Position numbers and translations under genes: made by a program. A stretch of 59,989 nt of DNA. It comes from Azohydromonas sediminis (GTDB lineage Bacteria > Pseudomonadota > Gammaproteobacteria > Burkholderiales > Burkholderiaceae_C). Of the stretch, positions 48,179-58,259 are shown in pieces (within the stretch, counting starts at the first letter, position 1; each line of letters begins with the position of its first letter). The notes under the pieces are model-generated. The model ran no database searches. It worked only from the letters and a program-made list of their open reading frames with translations, and was not told the origin of the DNA. The stretch covers positions 1 through 59,989 of the forward strand of contig NZ_QOAZ01000022.1 of the NCBI RefSeq assembly GCF_003574675.1. The letters run 5' to 3'.

Positions 48179-49443
48179 ACGGCTCCGCGCTCGCGTCCGA
48201 CGCCGTGGTCGGCGTGGCCGTCGCGCTCGGCGCCGGGCTGCTCGTCGGCCTCGAGCGCGAGCGGCGCAAGGGGCGCGGCCCGGGGCGCGAGCCGGCCGGC
48301 ATCCGCACGTTCACGATCGCCGCGCTCGGCGGCGCGCTGGCGCAGGTCGCCGACGGCGGCGCGCGGCCGGGCTGGCTGGTGCTGCTCGGTGCGCTCGCGG
48401 TGGTGTCGCTGGTGGCGATCGCCTACGCGCGCGGGCGCTCGCGCGACCCGGGCATGACCACCGAGCTCGCGCTCGTCGTGACCTACGGCATCGGCGTGCT
48501 CGCCGTCTCGCAGCCGGCGCTGGCCGCCGCGGCGGCCGTCGTGCTGACCGTCGTGCTCGCCGCGCGCACGCGGCTGCACCGCTTCGCGACACAGCTGCTC
48601 ACCGAGGCCGAGCTGCACGACGCGCTGCTGCTGGCCGCGCTCGCGCTCGTCGTGCTGCCGCTGCTGCCCGACGCGCCGCTGCCGTGGCTCGCCGGGCTGC
48701 GCCCGCACACGCTGGCGGCGCTGATGCTGCTGATCCTGCTGCTGCAGGCCGCCGGCCACGTCGCGCTGCGCTGGCTCGGCGCGCGCCGCGGCCTGCTGGT
48801 GGCCGGTTTCGCGTCGGGCTTCGTCTCGAGCACCGCCACCGTCGCGTCGATGGGCGCGCTCGCGCGGCGCACGCCGTCGGCGCAGCGCCTCGCGATGGGC
48901 GGCGCCGTGATGTCGAACGCGGCGACGTGGACGCAGGCCCTCGTGATGCTGACCGCCGTCTCGCCACCCGCCGCCGCCGCGTTCTGGCCCGCCGCGGTGG
49001 CCGGCGCGGCGGTGTCGGTGGGCGGCGCGCTCGCGCTGTCGCGCACGCCGGCCGACGCCACGCCCGCGACCCCGGCGGCCGGACGCGGGCCGCTGCGCGT
49101 GCGCGAGGCGGCCACCGTCGCGCTGGTGCTGGCCGGCGTCACGCTGCTCGTCAGCACCGCGCAGTCGCGCTTCGGCGACGCCGGCGTGCTCGCCGGCAGC
49201 GCGCTGTCGGGGCTGGTCGACGCACAGTCGGGCATCGTCGCGCTCGGCGGGCTCGTCGGCCAGGGGCGCATCGACGTCGGCACCGCGACGCTCGCGGTGC
49301 TCGCCGCGATCGGCACCAACACCGTCGTGCGCAGCGTCGTCGCGTTCGCCTCGGGTGGCGCGCGCTACGCCGCCGCCGTCGGCGGCACGCTGGCGCTGTC
49401 GTGGCTCGCGGCCGCGGCCGCGCGCGCGCTGGCTGCCGGCTGA
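48175..49443 (+). CDS. MgtC/DUF4010 family membrane protein
   Basis: A 422-residue integral membrane protein, GTG start overlapping the nuclease stop by GTGA. The N-terminal third has the MgtC-like GAGLLVGLERERRKG and GIRTFTIAALGGALA. The rest is a DUF4010 domain with FASGFVSSTATVASMGALARR and about eight more helices. A transport or sensing role is supposed for the family; the substrate is unknown. Confidence 0.88.
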   Translation: MNGSALASDAVVGVAVALGAGLLVGLERERRKGRGPGREPAGIRTFTIAALGGALAQVADGGARPGWLVLLGALAVVSLVAIAYARGRSRDPGMTTELALVVTYGIGVLAVSQPALAAAAAVVLTVVLAARTRLHRFATQLLTEAELHDALLLAALALVVLPLLPDAPLPWLAGLRPHTLAALMLLILLLQAAGHVALRWLGARRGLLVAGFASGFVSSTATVASMGALARRTPSAQRLAMGGAVMSNAATWTQALVMLTAVSPPAAAAFWPAAVAGAAVSVGGALALSRTPADATPATPAAGRGPLRVREAATVALVLAGVTLLVSTAQSRFGDAGVLAGSALSGLVDAQSGIVALGGLVGQGRIDVGTATLAVLAAIGTNTVVRSVVAFASGGARYAAAVGGTLALSWLAAAAARALAAG

Positions 49444-49450
49444 GCGCGGC

Positions 49451-50299
49451 TCAGCGGAACACGCCCTCGCGCAGCCACTTGGTGGCGACCCACTTCTCGC
49501 CCTCGATGACGGGGGCGCCGCCGTGCAGCGTCTTCGTCGCCGGGTCGGGACGGTCGTAGCTGAAGAACACCGCGTTGCCCTTGACGGCGCCGACCTCGAG
49601 GCCGACGTCGGGGAACGTCGTGCCGCCGCCCTTGAGCGGTGTGTTCAGGTACATCACGAGCGTGCCCACACGCTGGCCGCCGCGCTCGAGGATGCGCGGC
49701 GTGCCCGGCTGCGCCGGGTCGAAGTAGTCGTGGTGCGGCTCGTACTGCGCGCCGGGCGCGTAGTGCAGCACCTGCAGTCCCTCGCCGTTCTCGACCGGCC
49801 AGTGCACGAGCTCGGCGATGCGCCGCTCGATGCGCGCGACGAGTTCGGTCTCCCCGCGCTGGAAGAACATGCCACGGCTGGTGCGCGCGGCGTGGACCTC
49901 GCTGCCGCCGGTGGTCTGCTGCACGGTCTCGGAGCGCTTGAGCCGCGGGCGCGCCAGCGCGATCAGCGCGTCGCACTCGTCGTCGGCGAGCAAGCCACCG
50001 AAGACGACGACGCGCGGCAGCTGCATCTGCATCAGCACGCGCACGTCGCGGTCGGCCGCACGCACGACGCTGGGCGAGCCGTCGAGCCGCGGCGCCGGCA
50101 CCGCCACCGGCGGCGGCACGACGCCGTGCTCGCGCAGGAAGTCGCGCAGCGTCGTCTCGAGCGCGTCGAGCGCGACGTCTTCCTGCCAGCCACTGGCGCG
50201 CATCGCGGCGAGGACGGACTCGGGGGGCTGGCCGGCGCGCGCCTGCTCGACGATCCAGCGCCGCAGCTCGGGCGTGACGGCCTGACGGACGATGCTCAT
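49451..50299 (-). CDS. 2-Oxoglutarate/Fe(II) dioxygenase, prolyl 4-hydroxylase-like
   Basis: A 282-residue protein. The C-terminal 185 residues are a P4H-type double-stranded beta-helix: the iron ligands are in YEPHHDYFD and KTLHGGAPV, and the 2-oxoglutarate residue is probably the lysine in EGEKWVATKW. The N-terminal 90 residues hold a small helical domain (SVLAAMRASGWQEDVALDALETTL) similar to a UBA-like motif. It would hydroxylate a protein or peptide; the target is unknown. Confidence 0.9.
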   Translation of the reverse strand: MSIVRQAVTPELRRWIVEQARAGQPPESVLAAMRASGWQEDVALDALETTLRDFLREHGVVPPPVAVPAPRLDGSPSVVRAADRDVRVLMQMQLPRVVVFGGLLADDECDALIALARPRLKRSETVQQTTGGSEVHAARTSRGMFFQRGETELVARIERRIAELVHWPVENGEGLQVLHYAPGAQYEPHHDYFDPAQPGTPRILERGGQRVGTLVMYLNTPLKGGGTTFPDVGLEVGAVKGNAVFFSYDRPDPATKTLHGGAPVIEGEKWVATKWLREGVFR

Positions 50300-50337
50300 G
50301 CCGCGATTGTGGCCAATCGCCGGCGCCTCGGATGCGC

Positions 50338-51108
50338 TCAGCGCGCGGCGTGCGCCTCGATCGCGCGCCGCACCGCGTCGAAGTCGGGCCGCACCTCGTC
50401 GACGCGGCCGAAGCCGAGCGCGCGCACGGCCTCGGCGATGCGCGGGTGCGACGCGAGCGCGGCCGACGCTGCCCAGTCGGCACCGGGCGCCAGCGTGCGC
50501 AGGTGGCCCGCCGCCTCCGAGCTGCTGAACAGCCACAGGTGCGACGCCGGTGCCGCGAGCGCGGCGTCGCAGCGCGCGCGCTCGATGGCCGTCCACGCCG
50601 GCGCGCCGCGGCGGTAGGCCTGCACGAAGCGCACGTCGGCGCCGGCGGCGCGCAGCGTGTAGGCCAGCCAGTCGCGCCCGCCCTCGCCGCGCACGATCCA
50701 CACGCGTGTGCCGCGCCAGTCACCTGCGCGCAGCTGCAGCCACAGCGACTCGCTGTCGAACTGCCCGCTGTCGGCCGCCGGCTGCACGATCGCCGCGGCC
50801 GAGACGCCCTGTGCGGCGAGCGCGGCCGCGGTGCCCGGGCCCGGCGCGCCGGCGCGCGTGGGCGCCGGCCAGCGCGCATGCGGCGGGCGGCGGGCAAAGA
50901 ACTGAACGACCGCGTTCGGGCTGACGAACACGACCAGCGCCGGTGCCGCGTCGCTGCCGAGTTCGCGCCACGCGGCGTCCAGCGCCGCCGCGTCGTCGAC
51001 GGGGGCGATGCCGATCAGCGGCAGCGCGACGGCGTCGATGCCCGCCGCGCGCAGCCGCGCGACCCACTCGTCGGCCTGCGGCTGCGGCCGCGTGACGAGC
51101 ACGCGCAT
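50338..51108 (-). CDS. hemD: Uroporphyrinogen-III synthase
   Basis: A 256-residue enzyme that closes hydroxymethylbilane into uroporphyrinogen III. The N-terminal LVTRPQPQADEW and FVSPNAVVQFF, with WLFSSSEAAGHL in the second half, fit the HemD family, which is weakly conserved. It starts 4 bases after hemC. The usual downstream hemX is absent here; an unrelated dioxygenase gene follows. Confidence 0.9.
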   Translation of the reverse strand: MRVLVTRPQPQADEWVARLRAAGIDAVALPLIGIAPVDDAAALDAAWRELGSDAAPALVVFVSPNAVVQFFARRPPHARWPAPTRAGAPGPGTAAALAAQGVSAAAIVQPAADSGQFDSESLWLQLRAGDWRGTRVWIVRGEGGRDWLAYTLRAAGADVRFVQAYRRGAPAWTAIERARCDAALAAPASHLWLFSSSEAAGHLRTLAPGADWAASAALASHPRIAEAVRALGFGRVDEVRPDFDAVRRAIEAHAAR

Positions 51109-51112
51109 CGGC

Positions 51113-52051
51113 TCAGCCGCCGAGGTACGCGGCCGCGCCCTGCGCGCGCAGCGCCTGCGCCGCGCGCTCGCCGAGCGCGCTGGCCTGCGCGGCGTCGCCA
51201 ACGGCGGCCTCGACGCGCGCGCGCAGCAGCGGCCGGCGCCGCCCGTGCGCGTCGGGTTGCGCGTCGCCGAGCAGCGCGTCCAGGCGCAGCACGCCGCCGT
51301 CGAAGCGCGCGTGCGCAGCCAGCGGCATGCTGCAGCTGCCGCCGAGCGCGCGCGACACCGCCCGCTCGGCGTGCGTGGCCAGCCACGTCGGTGCATGCGT
51401 CAGCGCGGCCAGCATCTCGCGCAGCGCGTGCGCGTCGTCGCGCACCTCGAGGCCCAGCGCGCCCTGCCCGGCGGCCGGCAGCATCGCGTCGACGTCGAAG
51501 TGCGCGCGGATGCGCGCAGCGAGCCCGAGGCGCTTGAGGCCGGCGGCGGCGAGCACGATGGCGTCGTAGCCGCCGTCGTCGAGCTTGCGCAGCCGCGTGT
51601 CGAGGTTGCCACGCAGCGGCTCGATCCTCAGATCGGGCCGCAGCGCGCGCAGCTGCACCTCGCGGCGCAGGCTCGACGTGCCGACCACCGCGCCGGCCGG
51701 CAGCTCGGCGAGCGTTGCGTAGCGGTTGCTGACGAAGGCGTCGCGCGGGTCCTCGCGCTCGAGCACGGCGGCCAGCACGAAGCCCGGCGGCAGCTCCATC
51801 GGCACGTCCTTCAGCGAGTGCACCGCCAGCTGCGCGCGCCCGTCCTGGAGCGCGGTCTCGAGCTCCTTGACGAACAGCCCCTTGCCGCCGACCTTCGACA
51901 GCGTGACGTCGAGGATCTGGTCGCCGCGCGTCGTCATCCCGAGCAGCTCGACGGTGGCGCCGAAGCGCTCGCGCAGCAGGTCGCGCACGTGGTGGGCCTG
52001 CCACAGGGCGAGGCGGCTTTCGCGGGTGGCGATGGTCAGCGGTGGACTCAT
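51113..52051 (-). CDS. hemC: Hydroxymethylbilane synthase (porphobilinogen deaminase)
   Basis: A 312-residue enzyme joining four porphobilinogens. The dipyrromethane-cofactor cysteine is in [38 protein letters not shown] and [11 protein letters not shown] are hallmarks. The start at 52051 gives the usual N-terminus; an ATG three codons upstream (52060) is possible. It is divergent from ppc, sharing an 80-base gap. Confidence 0.97.
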   Translation of the reverse strand: MSPPLTIATRESRLALWQAHHVRDLLRERFGATVELLGMTTRGDQILDVTLSKVGGKGLFVKELETALQDGRAQLAVHSLKDVPMELPPGFVLAAVLEREDPRDAFVSNRYATLAELPAGAVVGTSSLRREVQLRALRPDLRIEPLRGNLDTRLRKLDDGGYDAIVLAAAGLKRLGLAARIRAHFDVDAMLPAAGQGALGLEVRDDAHALREMLAALTHAPTWLATHAERAVSRALGGSCSMPLAAHARFDGGVLRLDALLGDAQPDAHGRRRPLLRARVEAAVGDAAQASALGERAAQALRAQGAAAYLGG

Positions 52052-52139
52052 GCGGGTCATTATCGGGGCCGGCACCGCGCGCGCCACGGCCGCCTGGCAC
52101 GCGGGTCGCTAGCATCGCGCCCGGACCCGGGGAGAACCC

Positions 52140-54938
52140 ATGCCACGCACCGCCGCGAAGCGCGCGACGAACGCCGCCGACGCCGCCGCCCACAACCGTC
52201 CGCTCGTCGACGACATCCGCCTGCTCGGGCGCATCCTCGGCGACGTGATCCGCGAGCAGGAAGGACGCGAGGCGTTCGAGCTCGTCGAGCGCATCCGGCA
52301 GCTGTCGGTGGCCTACCGGCTCAAGCGCGACGCCGACGCCGGCCGCGCGCTCGACCGCCTGCTCAAGAGCCTGTCGGTCGACCAGACCGTCAGCGTGATC
52401 CGCGCGTTCACGTACTTCAGCCACCTGGCCAACATCGCCGAGGACCGCCACCAGGTGCGCGCGCTCGCCGAGCAAGACCGCCGCGGGCGCAAGCTCGACG
52501 GCTCGCTGGCGCGCACCTTCGAGCGCCTGGCCGACGCCGGCGTGCGCCCCGACGACGTCGCGCGCACGCTGCAGCACGCCTACGTCTCGCCGGTGCTCAC
52601 CGCGCACCCGACCGAGGTGCAGCGCAAGAGCATCCTCGACGCCGAGCGCGCGATCGCCGAGCTCGTCGGCCAGCGCGACGCGCTGCGCACCGACGCCGAG
52701 CGCGCCGACAACGAGCAGCTGCTGCGCGCACGCGTGACGCAGCTGTGGCAAACGCGCATGCTGCGCTACACCAGGCTCACGGTGGCCGACGAGATCGAGA
52801 ACGCGCTGTCGTACTACCCGACGACGTTCCTGCGCCAGGTGCCGCGGCTGTACCGCGACCTCGAGCGCGCGCTGCCCGGGCGCGAGGTGGCGCCGTTCTT
52901 CCGCATGGGCGCGTGGATCGGTGGCGACCGCGACGGCAACCCCAACGTCGACGCCGGCACGCTGCGCATGGCGCTCGCGCGCCAGGCCGAGGTCGCGCTG
53001 CGCTTCTACCTGACCGAGGTGCACGAGCTCGGCGCCGAGCTGTCGACCTCGCAGCTGCTCGCACCGGTCACGCCCGCGATGCTCGCGCTCGCCGAGCGCA
53101 GCCCCGACCGCAACCCGCACCGCGCCGACGAGCCGTACCGCCGCGCGCTGACCGGCATCTACGCGCGGCTGGCCGCGACGCTGCACGAGCTGACCGGCAC
53201 CGAGGCGCTGCGCCACGCCGTCGCGCCGCAGGACCCGTACGCGAGCGCCGACGACTTCCTCGCCGACCTGCGCGTGATCGAGGCGTCGCTGCACCACCAC
53301 CACGCCAGCGCGCTCGTCGCGCCGCGGCTCGCGCCGCTGATGCGCGCGGTGCAGGTCTTCGGCTTCCACCTCGCGACGCTGGACCTGCGCCAGAGCTCCG
53401 ACCAGCACGAGGCGGTGGTCGCCGAGCTGCTGCGCGTCGCGCGCGTCGAGCCCGACTACGCGGCGCTCGACGAGCCGGCGCGCCGCGCGCTGCTGCTGCG
53501 ACTGCTCGACGATGCGCGGCCGCTGCGCGTGATCGGGCACGCCTACTCGGCGCTCGCGCAGCGCGAGCTGGCCGTCTTCGAAGCCGCGCTCGAAGGCCGC
53601 CGGCGCTACGGCGCCGCGGCGCTGCGCCACTGCATCATCAGCCACACCGAGGACGTCAGCGACCTGCTCGAGGTGCTGCTGCTGCAGAAGGAAACCGGCC
53701 TGCTGCGCGGCACGCTCGACGCCGGCGCCGTCAACGACCTGATCGTCGTGCCGCTGTTCGAGACCATCGCCGACCTGCGGCGCGCCGAGGCCATCATGCG
53801 CGAGTTCTACGCGCTGCCCGGCGTGCTCGCGATGATCCAGCGCGCCGGCGGCGAGCAGGACGTGATGATCGGCTACAGCGACAGCAACAAGGACGGCGGC
53901 TTCTTCACGAGCAACTGGGAGCTGTACCGCGCCGAAGTCGCGCTGGCGGCGATGTTCGAGCCGCTGGCGCGCGAGCACGGCATCACGCTGCGCCTGTTCC
54001 ACGGCCGCGGCGGCACCGTCGGCCGCGGCGGCGGCCCGAGCTACGACGCGATCCTCGCGCAGCCGCCGGGCACCGTGAACGGGCAGATCCGCCTGACCGA
54101 GCAGGGTGAGGTGATCCACTCGAAGTACGCCCACCCCGAGATCGGGCGGCGCAACCTCGAGACGCTGGTCGCCGCGACGCTCGAGGCCACGCTGCTGCAC
54201 CCGACGAAGAGCGCACCGCGGTCGTTTCTCGACGCCGCCGCCGAAATCAGCGACGCGAGCCTGCGCGCCTACCGCGCACTGGTCTACGAGACGCCGGGCT
54301 TCGCCGACTTCTTCTTTGCCGCCACGCCGATCCGCGAGATCGCCGAACTCCACATCGGCTCGCGGCCGGCCTCACGCAAGGCCACGCGCGCGATCGAGGA
54401 CCTGCGCGCGATCCCGTGGAGCTTCAGCTGGGGCCAGTGCCGCGTCGCACTGCCCGGCTGGTACGGCTTCGGCTCGGCGATCGACGCGTACCTGCATGCG
54501 CGTCCGGGCGAGCGCGCGCGGCGGCTCGCGCTGCTCCAGCGCATGGTGCGCCAGTGGCCGTTCTTCCGCACGCTGCTGGCCAACCTCGACATGGTGCTGG
54601 CCAAGAGCGACCTACGGCTGGCCCAGCGCTACCTCGAGCTGGTCGACGACAGGAAGCTCGGTAAGCGCATCTTCGCCGCGATCGAGGCCGAGTGGCAGCG
54701 CACGCACGACGCGCTGACGCTGATCACCGGGCAGCGCCAGCGGCTGGCGTCGAACCCGTCGCTGCGCCGCGCGATCGAGCACCGGCTGCCGTACCTCGAC
54801 CCGCTGAACCACCTGCAGGTCGAGCTGATGCGCCGCTACCGCCACCGCCGCGACGGCGAGACCGTCAACGAGCGGCTGCAGCGCGGCATCCACATCTCGA
54901 TCAACGGCATCGCCGCCGGCCTGCGCAACACGGGCTGA
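52140..54938 (+). CDS. ppc: Phosphoenolpyruvate carboxylase
   Basis: A 932-residue enzyme adding bicarbonate to phosphoenolpyruvate to give oxaloacetate. The catalytic motifs are [13 protein letters not shown] and [26 protein letters not shown] and the C-terminal [14 protein letters not shown] are also diagnostic. A GGGGAGA ribosome binding site precedes the ATG. The length is typical. Its stop faces cheZ across an 86-base gap with hairpins. Confidence 0.98.
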   Translation: MPRTAAKRATNAADAAAHNRPLVDDIRLLGRILGDVIREQEGREAFELVERIRQLSVAYRLKRDADAGRALDRLLKSLSVDQTVSVIRAFTYFSHLANIAEDRHQVRALAEQDRRGRKLDGSLARTFERLADAGVRPDDVARTLQHAYVSPVLTAHPTEVQRKSILDAERAIAELVGQRDALRTDAERADNEQLLRARVTQLWQTRMLRYTRLTVADEIENALSYYPTTFLRQVPRLYRDLERALPGREVAPFFRMGAWIGGDRDGNPNVDAGTLRMALARQAEVALRFYLTEVHELGAELSTSQLLAPVTPAMLALAERSPDRNPHRADEPYRRALTGIYARLAATLHELTGTEALRHAVAPQDPYASADDFLADLRVIEASLHHHHASALVAPRLAPLMRAVQVFGFHLATLDLRQSSDQHEAVVAELLRVARVEPDYAALDEPARRALLLRLLDDARPLRVIGHAYSALAQRELAVFEAALEGRRRYGAAALRHCIISHTEDVSDLLEVLLLQKETGLLRGTLDAGAVNDLIVVPLFETIADLRRAEAIMREFYALPGVLAMIQRAGGEQDVMIGYSDSNKDGGFFTSNWELYRAEVALAAMFEPLAREHGITLRLFHGRGGTVGRGGGPSYDAILAQPPGTVNGQIRLTEQGEVIHSKYAHPEIGRRNLETLVAATLEATLLHPTKSAPRSFLDAAAEISDASLRAYRALVYETPGFADFFFAATPIREIAELHIGSRPASRKATRAIEDLRAIPWSFSWGQCRVALPGWYGFGSAIDAYLHARPGERARRLALLQRMVRQWPFFRTLLANLDMVLAKSDLRLAQRYLELVDDRKLGKRIFAAIEAEWQRTHDALTLITGQRQRLASNPSLRRAIEHRLPYLDPLNHLQVELMRRYRHRRDGETVNERLQRGIHISINGIAAGLRNTG

Positions 54939-55027
54939 GGCCCGCGGCTCCAAGCCCGCCTGCGCGGGCTTGGACGGGCCGAAGGCCCCGAGCTCTGCGA
55001 GGGGCTGGGGCAAGGCCCGCGGCTTCA
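54938..55027. repeat. Direct repeat with two hairpins in the ppc-cheZ gap
   Basis: The 15-mers AGGCCCGCGGCTCCA (54938-54952) and AGGCCCGCGGCTTCA (55013-55027) differ by one base and lie at the ends of the two convergent genes. Between them is a perfect hairpin CAAGCCCGC-CTGC-GCGGGCTTG (54951-54972) and GGGCC-GAA-GGCCC (about 54975-54987). It may act as a bidirectional terminator, although no T-run follows. Confidence 0.55.
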
Positions 55028-55657
55028 GAACCCGAGGCTTGCGAGCAGGTCGTCGACCTCGCTCTGGTTCTTGACGACGTCGGTGCGCCCCTCGGGGTTG
55101 ACGACCGGGCCGTTGAGCACGGCAGCCTCGACCTTCTGCGCCTGCTCGGGCGGCGCGGCCTGCACGAGCAGCTTGACGAGGCTGTCCTCGAGGTCGGTGG
55201 CCAGCGCGACGACCTTGGCCACCACCTGGCCCGTGAGGTCGTGGAAGTCCTGCGCGAGCATGATGTCGGTCAGGTGCTGGTCGATGCGCGCCGTCGACGC
55301 CTCGACGTCGGCGACGAAGTTGAACACCGCGCCCGAGGCCACCGCCTTGACCGGGTCGGCGGTGATCGCCTGCGCGATGCGGCGCGTCTCGGCGGCGATG
55401 TGGCCGTGCTCGGCCTTGGCCTGGTCGACCGAGTTCAGCACCTTGTTGGCCGCCTCGGCGGTCTTGTTGGCGATGTAGTTCAGCCGGCTGCGCGCGTCGG
55501 GCAGGCCGTCGGCGGCGATCTGCAGCTTGGGCATCACGCCGAGCTGCTGCAGCGTGTCGTGCAGCTGGCGCGTGATGTGGCCGAGCTGCTGGAAGATCTC
55601 GGGCGAGGCCTGCGCCGCCATCTGCGGCGCGAGCGTGGAGAGGTCGTCCATCTTCAT
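55025..55657 (-). CDS. cheZ: Chemotaxis protein CheZ (CheY-P phosphatase)
   Basis: A 210-residue protein that speeds dephosphorylation of CheY. The catalytic DxxxQ motif is seen in QDFHDLTGQVVAKV. The C-terminal tail (VVKNQSEVDDLLASLGF) is the CheY-binding peptide. It follows cheY by 14 bases. A second ATG two codons in is a possible start. Confidence 0.95.
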   Translation of the reverse strand: MKMDDLSTLAPQMAAQASPEIFQQLGHITRQLHDTLQQLGVMPKLQIAADGLPDARSRLNYIANKTAEAANKVLNSVDQAKAEHGHIAAETRRIAQAITADPVKAVASGAVFNFVADVEASTARIDQHLTDIMLAQDFHDLTGQVVAKVVALATDLEDSLVKLLVQAAPPEQAQKVEAAVLNGPVVNPEGRTDVVKNQSEVDDLLASLGF

Positions 55658-55671
55658 CTCGTCGTTCCCGC

Positions 55672-56070
55672 TCAGGCCGTCGCGGCCAGCTTCTGCATGA
55701 TCTTCTGCACCTTCTCCTCGAGCGTGGCCTTGGTGAAGGGCTTGACGATGTAGCCGGCCGCGCCGCTCTGCGCCGCGAGCACGATGTCCTCCTTGCGCGC
55801 CTCGGCGGTGACCATCAGCACCGGGATGTGCTTGAGGCTGTCGTCCGCCTTGATCGCCTTGAGCAGCTCGAACCCGTTCATGTTCGGCATGTTGATGTCG
55901 CTGACGACGAAGTCGAACTTTTGCGCGCGCAGCATGTTCAGCGCGATCGCGCCGTCCTCGGCCTCGTCGGCGTTGTTGCAGCCCATCTCCTTGAGCAGGC
56001 CGCGGATGATGCGGCGCATCGTGGAGAAGTCGTCGACGATCAGGAACTTCAGTTCGGTCGGGTTGCTCAT
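55672..56070 (-). CDS. cheY: Chemotaxis response regulator CheY
   Basis: A 132-residue single receiver domain. D13/D14 and the phospho-acceptor D58 ([11 protein letters not shown]), T-containing [10 protein letters not shown] and K110 in YIVKPFT are all present. Phospho-CheY binds the flagellar switch and reverses rotation. It lies between motB and cheZ. AGAGGA is the ribosome binding site. Confidence 0.97.
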   Translation of the reverse strand: MSNPTELKFLIVDDFSTMRRIIRGLLKEMGCNNADEAEDGAIALNMLRAQKFDFVVSDINMPNMNGFELLKAIKADDSLKHIPVLMVTAEARKEDIVLAAQSGAAGYIVKPFTKATLEEKVQKIMQKLAATA

Positions 56071-56090
56071 GGCGGTCCTCTCGGGGGTCT

Positions 56091-57047
56091 TCAGCGCGAA
56101 GCGGGCAGATCGGGGGCGATCGATGGGGTCGGGGGAGCGGCGGCGCCGGTGCCGAGCGCTTCGGCCACCTCGGGGGCGGTGCGGAAGAAGCGGTCCTCGG
56201 CGTCGCGGTTCATCACGATGATGCTGATGCGGCGGTTCTGCGGCAGCAGCGGGTCCTGGTTGTCGAGCGGCACGCTGGCCGCCAGCCCCTGCACGCGCAG
56301 CACGCGGTCTTCGGGCAGCCCGCCGGCGATCAGCTCGCGGCGCGACGCGTTGGCGCGGTCGGACGACAGCTCCCAGTTGCTGTAGCCGCGCTCGCCGCCG
56401 GCAAACGGCGTCGCGTCGGTGTGGCCCTCGAGCGTCAGGCGGTTGGGCACCTCGGCGAGCACGCCGCCGATCTCGCGCAGCAGCTCGCGCATGTACGGCT
56501 GCACGACGGCGCTGCCGCTGGCGAACATCGGCCGGTTCTGCTCGTCGACGATCTGGATGCGCAGGCCGTCGCGCGTCATGTCGAGGCGGATCTGCGCGGC
56601 CAGCGACGCCAGGCGCGGGTTGGCGGCGATCTGCCGCTCGACCTTCTCGCGCAGCTCCTCGAGCCGCGCGCGCTCGGCGCGGATCTGCTCTTCCTTGAGC
56701 GCCTGCAGGTTGACGGTGGCGCGCGGCGCGGCGATGTCGCCGCGCTTGACCTGCCCGGTCGTGCGCGTCAGGTCCTGCCCGCCGCCCTTGATGACGTGCG
56801 ATGCGTCGCCGGCGCCCGAGCCCGACGACAGCAGCGCAATCTTCAGCGGCGAGTTGAAGTAGTCGGCGATGCCCTTGCGGTCGCCCTCGGTCGTGCTGCC
56901 GAGCAGCCACATCAGCAGGAAGAACGCCATCATCGCCGTCACGAAGTCGGCGTAGGCGATCTTCCACGCGCCACCATGCGCGGCGTGCCCGCCCTTCTTG
57001 ACACGCTTGATGATGATCGGCTGCAGCTTCTTCGCATCACCGGCCAT
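56091..57047 (-). CDS. motB: Flagellar motor stator protein MotB
   Basis: A 318-residue stator subunit. One membrane helix carries the proton-binding Asp ([22 protein letters not shown], residues about 27-48). The C-terminal OmpA-like peptidoglycan-binding domain has [12 protein letters not shown] and [31 protein letters not shown]. It is followed by cheY after 20 bases and preceded by a 146-base repeat-rich gap from motA. Confidence 0.97.
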   Translation of the reverse strand: MAGDAKKLQPIIIKRVKKGGHAAHGGAWKIAYADFVTAMMAFFLLMWLLGSTTEGDRKGIADYFNSPLKIALLSSGSGAGDASHVIKGGGQDLTRTTGQVKRGDIAAPRATVNLQALKEEQIRAERARLEELREKVERQIAANPRLASLAAQIRLDMTRDGLRIQIVDEQNRPMFASGSAVVQPYMRELLREIGGVLAEVPNRLTLEGHTDATPFAGGERGYSNWELSSDRANASRRELIAGGLPEDRVLRVQGLAASVPLDNQDPLLPQNRRISIIVMNRDAEDRFFRTAPEVAEALGTGAAAPPTPSIAPDLPASR

Positions 57048-57193
57048 GACTCACTCCGGCATGCGATCGCGAAGGCCGCAAGCGCCGAAGGCGCGAGCGG
57101 CCACGTCAAGCGGCCGCCGCGGATCCGGCTTTGCCGGTCCGCTGGCGGCGCCCCCCTGGGGGGGGAGCGCCGAAGGCGCTTCGGGGGGGAGCC
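57048..57193. repeat. GC-rich hairpin element between motA and motB
   Basis: This 146-base spacer holds CCCCCCTGGGGGG, the hairpin AGCGCC-GAA-GGCGCT and the 13-mer CGCTTCGGGGGGG (57177-57189). The same 13-mer occurs inverted upstream of motA at 58129-58141. It looks like a dispersed intergenic element of the kind common in Burkholderiales. It sits inside what is usually a tight motAB operon. Confidence 0.6.
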
Positions 57194-58054
57194 TCACTTC
57201 TTGCCTTTCACGTGACCTTCGAGCTCGCTGAAGGTCGGGCGCTCGGTCGAATAGAGCACCTTGCGGCCGAACTCGACGGCCACCTGCGGCGCATAGCCCT
57301 GCATGCTGGCCAGCAGCGTCGTCTTGACGCACTGCAGCTCCTTCGTGCCCTCGTCGACCTTCTGCTCCATCAGGCCCGCGAGCGGCTCGGCGAACGCGTA
57401 CGCGAGCAGGATGCCGAGGAAGGTGCCCACCAGTGCCGAGCCGATCATGCCGCCGAGCACCGCCGGCGGCTGGCCGACCGAGCCCATCGTGTTGACCACG
57501 CCGAGCACCGCGGCGACGATGCCGAACGCCGGCAGCGCACCGGCCAGCCGCGCCACCGCCGCCGCCGGCGCATGCGCCTCGTGGTGGTGGGTCTCGATCT
57601 CGCTGTCCATCAGCGACTCGATCTCGTGCGCGTTGAGGTTGCCCGACACCATCATGCGCAGGTAGTCGGTGACGAACTCGACGACGTGGTGGTCGTTGCC
57701 GATGTTGGGGTACTTCTGGAAGATCGGCGAGCTGTGCGGCTCCTCGACGTCCTTCTCGATCGACATCAGGCCTTCCTTGCGCGCCTTCTGCAGGATGTCG
57801 TACAGCAGCGCCAGCAGCTCCATGTAGCGCGCCTTGGTGTACTTGCTGCCCTTGAAGCAGCCGGCGATCGCGCCCACCGTCGCCTTCAGCACCTTGGTCT
57901 GGTTGTTGACGACGAAGGCGCCGATCGCGCCGCCGAGGATGGCCATCATCTCGGTCGGCAGCGCGTGCAGGATCACGCCGATGTTGCCGCCGTGGATGAT
58001 GAAGGCGCCGAAGATGCACCCCAGCGCGACGAGCCAACCGATGATGACGAACAT
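57194..58054 (-). CDS. motA: Flagellar motor stator protein MotA
   Basis: A 286-residue stator protein with four membrane helices. The charged loop (residues about 88-100) and the two late helices with GIVAAVLGVVNTMGSVGQPP and IGSALVGTFLGILLAYAFAEPL are typical. It forms the proton channel with MotB. It is preceded by a 270-base gap after flhC holding a terminator, so it probably has its own promoter. Confidence 0.97.
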   Translation of the reverse strand: MFVIIGWLVALGCIFGAFIIHGGNIGVILHALPTEMMAILGGAIGAFVVNNQTKVLKATVGAIAGCFKGSKYTKARYMELLALLYDILQKARKEGLMSIEKDVEEPHSSPIFQKYPNIGNDHHVVEFVTDYLRMMVSGNLNAHEIESLMDSEIETHHHEAHAPAAAVARLAGALPAFGIVAAVLGVVNTMGSVGQPPAVLGGMIGSALVGTFLGILLAYAFAEPLAGLMEQKVDEGTKELQCVKTTLLASMQGYAPQVAVEFGRKVLYSTERPTFSELEGHVKGKK

Positions 58055-58128
58055 GGTGCGATGTGGGCCTGTGCCTGCGGCCGTTATCGGCGCCCTCGGG
58101 GGCGACTTGAATCGCCTAGCGCCGCCTG

Positions 58129-58141
58129 CCCCCCCGAAGCG
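58129..58141. repeat. Inverted copy of the motA-motB spacer 13-mer
   Basis: CCCCCCCGAAGCG is the exact reverse complement of CGCTTCGGGGGGG at 57177-57189, so the two copies flank motA in opposite directions. It lies 75 bases upstream of the motA start. Confidence 0.6.
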
Positions 58142-58195
58142 GCCACGACGGTGAACGGCCGCTCAGCACACCACCGCGCGGCCCGCAAAGAAAAA

Positions 58196-58221
58196 CCGGC
58201 GGGCCGTGGCCGACCCGCCGG
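58196..58221 (-). terminator. Intrinsic terminator after flhDC
   Basis: On the minus strand the stem CCGGCGGG and CCCGCCGG, with a 10-base loop, is followed directly by TTTTTCTTT. It sits 105 bases past the flhC stop. This is the clearest rho-independent terminator in the window and separates flhDC from motAB. Confidence 0.85.
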
Positions 58222-58259
58222 GGAAAAGCACAGCGGACTGTGCCAGGAGGAGACAAGCA

